Assembly (NCBI GenBank): GCA_017428765.1
Contig: JAFRQF010000011.1
Span: 1-64,000 of the forward strand
Source: Erysipelotrichaceae bacterium
Lineage (GTDB): Bacteria > Bacillota_I > Bacilli_A > Erysipelotrichales > Erysipelotrichaceae
Length of the DNA: 64,000 nt
Direction of reading: 5' to 3'
Both the position numbers and the translations under genes were made by a program. The notes beneath the pieces are model-generated. The model was not told the origin of the DNA and did not search any database. It worked only from the letters and a program-made list of their open reading frames with translations. This document shows positions 53,377 through 60,183 of the stretch, in pieces; positions within the stretch are counted from its first letter, which is position 1; each line of letters starts with the position of its first letter.

Positions 53377-53404
53377 ATGAACAGGAGGTCCTGTTCATTT
53401 TTTT
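53377..53404 (+). terminator. Terminator after greA, abutting the next start codon
   Basis: ATGAACAGGA (53377-53386), 2-base loop GG, TCCTGTTCAT (53389-53398) and TTTTTT to 53404; the next ATG begins at 53405. An AGGAGG is buried at the hairpin apex. The hairpin may therefore also control translation of the following gene when read-through occurs. Confidence 0.8.
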
Positions 53405-54016
53405 ATGCGCAAATATATCATCATCATTGTTCTGCTTCTTTCATCCATCTTCTTATCTTTCCGTTATCTTTCAAAGATCCTGGCGGATAAGAGACCGTAT
53501 GTCTACGAAGCATCCAAAGATTTCTATCTCCTGCAGAAGCGTCCCATAATCCTCAACGACATATCGGATTTCGTCTTTGAGGAGTACTTTTCGATCCTTT
53601 CCAAATCCGCTTTGGCTTATCGATATGATTTTGACGAAGTTTCAATAAATATTCAGATCGGCGGCAGATCGTTTTCCTATCCCTATGAGCTGAGGGAAGA
53701 AAAGGTCATCGAGACCATCGTTTATGAGCAGGTGATCAGGGAAGTCAAAGTCTATGAAGAAATTTCCGACCATGAACAGGCCGTTGAGGAGAAAGCGGAA
53801 TACGAAGAAGAATACTTTCATCTGAAACAGGATCACTTCGAGTTTGTCAAAGGGACAGATATTTCAAAGATCATCGAAGTCATACAGGCTTCCATCGATA
53901 CGAATCAGTCGGTCAGTGTTGATTATTCACTGCTGAATCCGAATCAAATTGGCCAATACTCTTTGTTTTTGCACAAAGATGATCAGAAAATCGAGATTTT
54001 TGTTGAGATCGTTTAG
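53405..54016 (+). CDS. Membrane-anchored extracellular protein, possible Ig-like fold
   Basis: The 203-residue protein has an N-terminal signal/anchor helix (YIIIIVLLLSSIFLSFRYL), a middle region and a highly charged Glu-rich stretch (residues about 97-140). Its C-terminal strand pattern (SVDYSLLNPNQIGQYSLFL, ending KIEIFVEIV) recalls bacterial Ig-like (DUF5011-type) domains. I recognise no family with certainty. It lies between greA and a Cna-B surface protein and shares a leader repeat with it, so the two may work together at the cell surface. No ribosome-binding site is free at its ATG. Confidence 0.7.
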   Translation: MRKYIIIIVLLLSSIFLSFRYLSKILADKRPYVYEASKDFYLLQKRPIILNDISDFVFEEYFSILSKSALAYRYDFDEVSINIQIGGRSFSYPYELREEKVIETIVYEQVIREVKVYEEISDHEQAVEEKAEYEEEYFHLKQDHFEFVKGTDISKIIEVIQASIDTNQSVSVDYSLLNPNQIGQYSLFLHKDDQKIEIFVEIV

Positions 54017-54039
54017 GAATTGGTCTTCTTTTTTACGAA
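54007..54039 (+). repeat. Copy B of the 33-base repeat, before the adhesin gene
   Basis: This copy spans the stop codon of the 203-residue gene and ends TTTTTTACGAA, 6 bases before an in-frame ATG at 54046 and 22 bases before the true start at 54061. It is 27/33 identical to 53342-53374. Confidence 0.6.
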
Positions 54040-54060
54040 ACATGTATGGAGGACATGAAT

Positions 54061-55827
54061 ATGAAAAAGAAACTGAAGATCCTGTTTGCGGTCTTGCTAT
54101 GTCTGACCTTTATCCCGGTCAGAGCAGAAGAACAGGAGGATATGAGCAAGTTTTCGTTCAAGATCTTGCTGCAGCATGCCGATCAGCTCGATGAGCTCAA
54201 AATCGTTCGTTTCTATAATTCCGAAACGGACCGCTTTGCCTTCTGTATGGAAGCCCTTGTCGACTATTCACCGAAAGATAATGTTTATGTAAAGAACAGC
54301 TTCTTTGAAAAGAGGATATTTGATATCTGTCGGGCATTCACGACGCTTGGTGAAGATTACTATATCGCTGCCCAGCTTATGATCTGGGAAGCGCAGTCCG
54401 GCATTCGCTACAGTTTTGACGGGAAAGATGCGGCTGACTATGGTGAACAGGAGATCGAAGATCTGATCAAGAGCTTCGAAGAAATTCCGGAAGACAGGAA
54501 TCTTTCATTTGATCTTGCAAAGGACCAGGTACATACGCTTACGATCGAAGGACTGGAAGATTATGAAGTTGGAAAAAGCGATATCGAGATCATCGGGATG
54601 AAAGGCGATCAGCTTAGTATCAGGATGTCCGATAAGGATGAACAGATCGTTTTAAAGCCGAAATACGATATGAAAAATGACAGCTTCCTTTATCACAGCG
54701 AGACTTCCCAGGATCTGTACAGTTTCGAAGGAGAATACATCGAAAAAGGAAATATCATCCTGACGTTGCATCCGATCGATGAGAGCTATTCGTATCAGTT
54801 CATGAAGACGGATGGATCAGGTACGCCGATAGAGGGTGCGATGTTCAGTCTTTACAGATTGGATGAGACAGGGGAAGAAGATATCCTTATGATACGAAAA
54901 GGGACTCCGGTCGATCTGCGTGACGTATATGATGAACTGACAGGCGAAGAAAACATCCTTACATCGGAACGCTATCAGAAGTACTTCGATGATACGAAGT
55001 TCAATTCCGATGAGCTGGGTGTCTTTCGCTATGAAACGGAAGATGAAAGGATCTCGGGCATCGGTATGGTATGCGATGAACTGCCGTTTGCGGAAAACAT
55101 AAGAAGATCTCAGGCATCTTTAATAACAGAACATGTCACGGATGGCTCATCAGTACAGTCGATCGATGGTCTTGAAAGCGGAGGAACTTATCTTCTTGTC
55201 GAGATTAAGCCTGCAAGAGGTTATGGCTTTTCAAATGATCCTTGTGTATTCATTGATGATTCCAAAAAGGAAGAACAGGCGCATTTCGTCAATTCGATCC
55301 GTGATTTCGATCTGAAGCTGTATAAGGAAAACAGCGAACATACGATCCTGCTCGATGATGCCAGATTCGAGCTTTCCTATACCGATGAGGGAGAAGAAAG
55401 ACGCTGTGAGTTTGTAACGGGTGCTCTCAATATCCTGCAGGATGAAGAAGGCGGATATGTCTATTACCGTCATGAGAATGAAGAGAATATTTCGATCGGT
55501 ACCTTCAAAAACGGCAACTTCGTTTTACGCAATGCCAGACCGGGAAGGTATTTCTACAGCATCAGCGAAGATGAAAACAGCCGTTCACTAAACAGAACGA
55601 CTTACGTTTCACAAGGCTCGATCTTCATTCAGGGCATACCGTATGATTCGAAGATCGATGTGAAGGAACTCGAAGCTCCGAAAGGCTATTTCATCGAAGA
55701 AGCGGAATATCAGATCGCTGCCGATCTGGATTACGATGAGATCACCTATAAAAACTATCGGGTCAATGAATTCATCATACTGGCCAACAAGAAACATAAG
55801 ATCCCTAAGACATGTATCGGAAACTGA
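54061..55827 (+). CDS. Secreted thioester/Cna-B domain surface protein (adhesin-like)
   Basis: The 588-residue protein has a signal peptide (KILFAVLLCLTFIPVRA, cleavage about residue 22). A compact thioester (TQXA-type) domain follows, with FCMEA (Cys62) and AQLMIWEAQ (Gln105). Two SpaA/Cna-B prealbumin-like domains come next, about residues 243-400 (FMKTDGSGTPIEGAMFSLY, VEIKPARGYGF) and 414-580 (LKLYKENS, VKELEAPKGYF). Lys, Glu and Asn residues sit where intramolecular isopeptide bonds form. The end NKKHKIPKTCIGN resembles a sortase motif but has Cys for Gly and no hydrophobic anchor. Start 54061 is set by GGAGG 8 bases upstream. It overlaps comEA by 16 bases. Confidence 0.8.
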   Translation: MKKKLKILFAVLLCLTFIPVRAEEQEDMSKFSFKILLQHADQLDELKIVRFYNSETDRFAFCMEALVDYSPKDNVYVKNSFFEKRIFDICRAFTTLGEDYYIAAQLMIWEAQSGIRYSFDGKDAADYGEQEIEDLIKSFEEIPEDRNLSFDLAKDQVHTLTIEGLEDYEVGKSDIEIIGMKGDQLSIRMSDKDEQIVLKPKYDMKNDSFLYHSETSQDLYSFEGEYIEKGNIILTLHPIDESYSYQFMKTDGSGTPIEGAMFSLYRLDETGEEDILMIRKGTPVDLRDVYDELTGEENILTSERYQKYFDDTKFNSDELGVFRYETEDERISGIGMVCDELPFAENIRRSQASLITEHVTDGSSVQSIDGLESGGTYLLVEIKPARGYGFSNDPCVFIDDSKKEEQAHFVNSIRDFDLKLYKENSEHTILLDDARFELSYTDEGEERRCEFVTGALNILQDEEGGYVYYRHENEENISIGTFKNGNFVLRNARPGRYFYSISEDENSRSLNRTTYVSQGSIFIQGIPYDSKIDVKELEAPKGYFIEEAEYQIAADLDYDEITYKNYRVNEFIILANKKHKIPKTCIGN

Positions 55828-56282
55828 TACTTCTCGTCGTGTTACTTGGTTTGTGTGCCTATAACAGCATCTCTCTTTCTTCCGTAGAACTTTCAAAGAA
55901 ACGCAGTATCGAAGTCGAGATACGCGGTGAAGTAGTGAAGGAAGGGGTCTATGCGATGAAACTGGGCGATCGCTTTGAAGACATCATCGATCTGGCCGGG
56001 CTGAAACAAGACGCGGATATCTCTTCCTTTTCTTTGAACAAGGTTCTGAGTGACAGCGAAGTGATCGTCATACCGGCAAAGAAGGAAGAAAAACTGATCT
56101 CCATCAATTCTGCCGGATTGGAAGAACTTTGCATGCTGCCGGGTGTCGGTCCTGCCATCGCGGAAAGGATCATCGCATACCGCGATGAAAATGCGGGTTT
56201 CAAGAGCTTAGCGGACATCATGAATGTGAAAGGCATCGGCAAGGCGACCTATGAAAAGATCAAAGGATATATCACTCTTTAA
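55812..56282 (+). CDS. comEA: Competence protein ComEA (DNA receptor)
   Basis: The 156-residue protein has an N-terminal membrane anchor (LILLVVLLGLCAYNSISL), an SLBB domain (EVEIRGEVVKEGVYAMKLGDR) and C-terminal helix-hairpin-helix motifs (SINSAGLEELCMLPGVGPAIAERII, VKGIGKATYEKIKGYI). ComEA binds incoming DNA at the cell surface. Its ATG lies inside the end of the adhesin gene, without a ribosome-binding site, so translation is probably coupled. comEC overlaps its end by 32 bases. Confidence 0.93.
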   Translation: MYRKLILLVVLLGLCAYNSISLSSVELSKKRSIEVEIRGEVVKEGVYAMKLGDRFEDIIDLAGLKQDADISSFSLNKVLSDSEVIVIPAKKEEKLISINSAGLEELCMLPGVGPAIAERIIAYRDENAGFKSLADIMNVKGIGKATYEKIKGYITL

Positions 56283-58059
56283 GATCGCGCTGTTTTTATG
56301 CATCGCTTTATACTTTGGCGATCATCTTATTGCTGCCGTATTCTTTGTCTTGCTGCTGATCGATAACAGGAAAGATGCTTTCCTGTTTCTTGTTTTGTAT
56401 GTGCTTCTGTTTTTCCTGAACAGTCTGCGTTACGATCTGATTCCGATCGGCATCGCAGAAGAAAGACGAAACGGTTATGTCATCGTCGATAAATTCTTTT
56501 ATAAATCGATCGTGTTCGATGACGGGATATTTGAAGGAGACATCCTTTATTTTGATGTGCCAGGCAAGCTCAACGATACCGCTTCGCAGATCAGGAAAAA
56601 CATCCTTTTCAAAACCGATGATTTTATAAAGATCGGCACTTTTGCGCTTCGCCGCTGGATAATGGCCCGTATTGAAAGCTATCCGCCGTTATTGAAGGAT
56701 ATCCTTCTGAAGATGATCTTCAACCGCTATCCGGAATCTGAGACGAGTCTTGAGCTGGGCTATGGTCTTTCCGCATACTATTTTTTCAGGAAAGTATCAA
56801 AGAGATCGAAGAAGCTCTGCTTTCTTCTGATCTTTCTGTTTAGTGTCGTTTTCTGTTTTCCTATCCGTTTTTATCTGCTGATCCCTGATCTGTTTTTATC
56901 TCTGTTCGAGCTCAGAAAGGATGAAAGGTTTGCGATAAAGCTCATTCTGATCATGGCTTTGAATTATGAGCTTCTGAAAAATCCTTCTTTTCTTCTGCCG
57001 TTTCTTTTTGATCTGTATTCCATCTTTTCTTTGGATATCAGTTTCAAGACGTATCTGGCTTTGCTGTCGGCAGAACTGTTTGGAGAGTTCGATCTTTTTG
57101 ATGTCTTTTTCTTTGATATCAGCAGGAATTTCAAGATCTTTCTGTTTCTGATCTGCATCCTGAATATCTTTTTCCCGTTTCTTTCAACATCTGTCCTGTT
57201 TTTCGGAAAGATGCTTTCCTTCATTCAGAAGATCGATATCCCGATACGGGGAGAACTTGATCTGTTATGGCTTATCGTATTCATCAGCTTATGCAGACAC
57301 GCTTTCATGGATGCAAGATGGAAGAAGTTTCTGTTATTGATCTTTCTGATCTTATTTCCATTGAAGGATCCTTTCCTGCAGGTCGGTTTCATCGATGTGG
57401 GGCAGGGGGATTCGGCATATATAAAGATTCCTTTTTCAAGATCCTGCATCCTGATCGATACGGGTTCTCCTTACAACTATTACAAGCTGAAGAGATTCTT
57501 ACTGAAGAAAGGGATCTATCAGATCGACGAATTGATCATCACCCATAACGATTCCGACCATAACGGCAACATCGAAACTTTAAAAGAGGATTTCAAAGTG
57601 AAAGAGGTCATAGAAAGGGGAAGAGATCTGGAGTATCACGGGCTGTTTTTCGATCATCTGGATGCCGGAGTCTATGACAATGACAACGACAATTCCCTGG
57701 TCTATCTTCTGGATGTGCAGGGACTTTCTTTTCTGTTTACCGGGGATATCTCGGCAAAGGTCGAACGAAAGCTTGCCGACACCTATGATCTCGAGGGGAT
57801 CGATGTGCTCAAGGCATCCCATCACGGTTCGAAGACGGGAACGAGTGAATACTTCGTTTCCAAGCTTCTGCCAAGGTTCTGCATCCTTTCGACATCGGGA
57901 CAGTATGGCCATCCGCATAAGGAAGTTCTGGATGTCCTTGACCGGTATAAGGCAGAGATCTATTCGACGAATCTGTCTTCTTCGATCGTCTTTTTTCCTG
58001 GCCGTCTTTTCTCCTTTATCACAACGGGCAAATGTGAATTTGTTATAATTAGGTCGTGA
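56251..58059 (+). CDS. comEC: Competence protein ComEC (DNA channel)
   Basis: The 602-residue protein has N-terminal membrane helices and an OB-like segment, a competence domain with multiple membrane helices (residues about 190-380) and a C-terminal metallo-beta-lactamase-like domain (VGFIDVGQGDSAYIK, HNDSDHNG, GDISAK, SHHGSKTGTS). ComEC carries single-stranded DNA across the membrane. It is shorter than B. subtilis ComEC (776 residues). Other pilus genes (comG) are not in the window, so competence is suggested, not shown. It is very rich in Phe/Leu. Confidence 0.92.
   Translation: MKRSKDISLFKIALFLCIALYFGDHLIAAVFFVLLLIDNRKDAFLFLVLYVLLFFLNSLRYDLIPIGIAEERRNGYVIVDKFFYKSIVFDDGIFEGDILYFDVPGKLNDTASQIRKNILFKTDDFIKIGTFALRRWIMARIESYPPLLKDILLKMIFNRYPESETSLELGYGLSAYYFFRKVSKRSKKLCFLLIFLFSVVFCFPIRFYLLIPDLFLSLFELRKDERFAIKLILIMALNYELLKNPSFLLPFLFDLYSIFSLDISFKTYLALLSAELFGEFDLFDVFFFDISRNFKIFLFLICILNIFFPFLSTSVLFFGKMLSFIQKIDIPIRGELDLLWLIVFISLCRHAFMDARWKKFLLLIFLILFPLKDPFLQVGFIDVGQGDSAYIKIPFSRSCILIDTGSPYNYYKLKRFLLKKGIYQIDELIITHNDSDHNGNIETLKEDFKVKEVIERGRDLEYHGLFFDHLDAGVYDNDNDNSLVYLLDVQGLSFLFTGDISAKVERKLADTYDLEGIDVLKASHHGSKTGTSEYFVSKLLPRFCILSTSGQYGHPHKEVLDVLDRYKAEIYSTNLSSSIVFFPGRLFSFITTGKCEFVIIRS
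58041..58049 (+). promoter_or_regulatory. Extended -10 of holA inside comEC
   Basis: TGt-TATAAT (58041-58049) is followed after 6 bases by the GTG start of holA at 58056. This would allow leaderless expression of holA independent of the competence genes. Confidence 0.6.
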
Positions 58060-59003
58060 TCTATATCATACAGGGACAGGAGCCGTGTTTCATCAAAGAA
58101 AAGATCGAAGAGATCGTTTCAAGCAGCGAAGGGGAGATCCGCTCTTTTGACGGAAGCGATAAGAATTTCTCGATCGCAGAACTGATGGAAGCGTGCGAAG
58201 GTAATTCTTTATTTTCAAACGGTACGATCGTTTTAGTCGATCAGCCTTTTTTTCTTGTGAAGAAATGTGATGAAAAAAGTATTGCCGAACTGCTTGAGTA
58301 TGTCAAAAGACCGCTCTATGATACGCAGCTGATCTTTTATACTTACGTCGATAATTTCAATTCCAAACTCAAGATCTACAAACAGATCGCTTCCAATGCC
58401 CAGGTCATCGATCTCAAGCATCTCGATTATAAGAATTTTTCCAACTATGTCCGTTCCAGGATAAACGAAGAAAAGCTCGATATCACTTCGGATGCCTCTT
58501 ATCTTCTGAATACCATTTGCAAGAGGGATGCGACTTTGTTCAATGCCAATCTGCAGATCCTCAAGCTCTATCCGGGCAAGATCGATCCCAAGGCAGTCAA
58601 CAAGCTGTGCACCGCATCGGATGACAATGACAGCTTTGAAATGATCAATGCCCTGACGAATAAGGATCTGTCCAAAGCCATCAGCATCGAAAGAAGGCTT
58701 TTGAGTCAGACCGACTCGATCTTCGGTGTCATCGGCTTGCTGGCGAATCAGCTTCGTTTCCTGTATCAGATCGCGTATTATGATTCGCTCAATATGTCCC
58801 GCAAGCAGATCCTGGAAACGACAGGTGTCAATGAATACCGTCTCAGCAAGGCAAACGAGACTTTGAAAGTGCTGAAAAAGGAAAAGATCATCGAACTGCT
58901 GAAGAAACTTTCGGATCTTGATGTCACACTGAAAACGGATAATTCGATCTCAGAACAGACAAGATTTGAAGTCTTTCTTCTGGAGTTTTTAAAGAAGGTG
59001 TAA
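58056..59003 (+). CDS. holA: DNA polymerase III delta subunit
   Basis: The 315-residue clamp-loader subunit shows the family features: MIYIIQGQEPCFIKEKIEEI at the start, a RecA-like N-domain (FSNGTIVLVDQPFF), the middle domain and the C-terminal collar helices (LANQLRFLYQIAYY, EYRLSKANETLKVL). It opens the sliding clamp. The GTG start overlaps the comEC stop (GTGA). comEC-holA adjacency is common in Bacillota. Confidence 0.93.
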   Translation: MIYIIQGQEPCFIKEKIEEIVSSSEGEIRSFDGSDKNFSIAELMEACEGNSLFSNGTIVLVDQPFFLVKKCDEKSIAELLEYVKRPLYDTQLIFYTYVDNFNSKLKIYKQIASNAQVIDLKHLDYKNFSNYVRSRINEEKLDITSDASYLLNTICKRDATLFNANLQILKLYPGKIDPKAVNKLCTASDDNDSFEMINALTNKDLSKAISIERRLLSQTDSIFGVIGLLANQLRFLYQIAYYDSLNMSRKQILETTGVNEYRLSKANETLKVLKKEKIIELLKKLSDLDVTLKTDNSISEQTRFEVFLLEFLKKV

Positions 59004-59004
59004 T

Positions 59005-60183
59005 ATGCAGGCAATCAAACAGCTCTATCGTATCGGCTATGGCCCTTCCAGTTCTCATACCATCGCACCGTTCCGCATGGCAAAGCTGTATAAGCAGCAT
59101 TTCCCGGAATGTGATTCTTATGAAGTGCTTTTGGGCGGTTCTCTGGCGATGACCGCCAAGGGACACGGAACGATCGACATCATGAAGAAGGCTCTGGAAT
59201 GTGATGATGTGAGATTCACTTTCGATCATGATGATAACGAAAACGACATGTTCATTACCGGCTTCATCAGAGGCGAAAAGACTGAGACCTGGCATGGCCT
59301 GTCTTTGGGCGGCGGTGCTATCCGTATCAGAGAATTCGATGCCGGCGATGACGATGAAGTCTATGAAGAGAACGGATTCGATGCCATCAAGGAAGTTCTG
59401 AGAATGCGCTGCATCTCTTTGACGGAATATGTCTATGAACATGAACCTGATCTCAAAGAGTATCTCAAGGAGTGCCTGAAAGTCATGTTTGAGGCAGTCG
59501 AAAGGGGACTTTCGACAGTGGGGCTCCTAAACAAGGATCTCAATTACTATCGGGTCGCAAAGAAACTCTATGAGAAAGCATCGGATCGTAAAGACTATCT
59601 GATCGCATATTCCTATGCGACTTGTGAAGAAAATGCGGGCGGCGGCATGATGTGTACCGCGCCGACCCTCGGGGCATGCGGCATCCTTACATCGCTGATG
59701 TATTATCTGCATCATAACGAAAACGTAGAGATGGATGAATTGTGCGATCTTCTTGCGGTCGCAGGAGTATTCGGCAACTGTATCAAGAAGAATGCTTCGA
59801 TCGCCGGATCGACCGGCGGCTGTCAGGCGGAGGTGGGAACGGCCTGCTCGATGGCGGCAGCAGCGATCGCTTATAAGGAAGGCTTTGAACTGGGCACGAT
59901 CGAATATGCCGCAGAGATGGGCATCGAACATTTCTTAGGCCTTACCTGCGATCCGATCTTAGGCTATGTCATCATTCCTTGTATCGAAAGGAATGCCGTT
60001 TCGATCTTAAGGGCTTACGACTGTGCCTATCTTGCGGAACAGCTGAAGGATGTCAAAGGCAATCTGATCTCTTTTGATTCGGTGGTCCATGCGATGAACT
60101 ACACCGGAAACAAACTGGCGATCGAGCTCAAGGAGACTTCTTTGGGCGGTCTTTCTCTGGAGTATAAATATGCGAAACGTTGA
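59005..60183 (+). CDS. Iron-sulfur L-serine dehydratase, single chain
   Basis: The 392-residue protein combines a short beta-type domain (GPSSSHTIAPFRMAKLY at the start, near GGSLAMTAKGHGT) with the alpha-type catalytic domain (EENAGGGMMCTAPTLGACG, AGSTGGCQAEVGTACSMAAAA, LTCDPILGYVIIPCIERNA). The conserved cysteines bind a 4Fe-4S cluster used as Lewis acid. It deaminates L-serine to pyruvate and ammonia. AAGAAGGTG precedes the ATG, 1 base after holA. Compared with 450-residue single-chain enzymes the beta part is reduced. Confidence 0.88.
   Translation: MQAIKQLYRIGYGPSSSHTIAPFRMAKLYKQHFPECDSYEVLLGGSLAMTAKGHGTIDIMKKALECDDVRFTFDHDDNENDMFITGFIRGEKTETWHGLSLGGGAIRIREFDAGDDDEVYEENGFDAIKEVLRMRCISLTEYVYEHEPDLKEYLKECLKVMFEAVERGLSTVGLLNKDLNYYRVAKKLYEKASDRKDYLIAYSYATCEENAGGGMMCTAPTLGACGILTSLMYYLHHNENVEMDELCDLLAVAGVFGNCIKKNASIAGSTGGCQAEVGTACSMAAAAIAYKEGFELGTIEYAAEMGIEHFLGLTCDPILGYVIIPCIERNAVSILRAYDCAYLAEQLKDVKGNLISFDSVVHAMNYTGNKLAIELKETSLGGLSLEYKYAKR

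Noticed and set aside
55790..55870. Frameshift error joining the adhesin to the comEA anchor
   Set aside because: comEA is complete with its own expected anchor helix, and the adhesin frame ends cleanly. A single-base error cannot be excluded, but nothing else suggests one.
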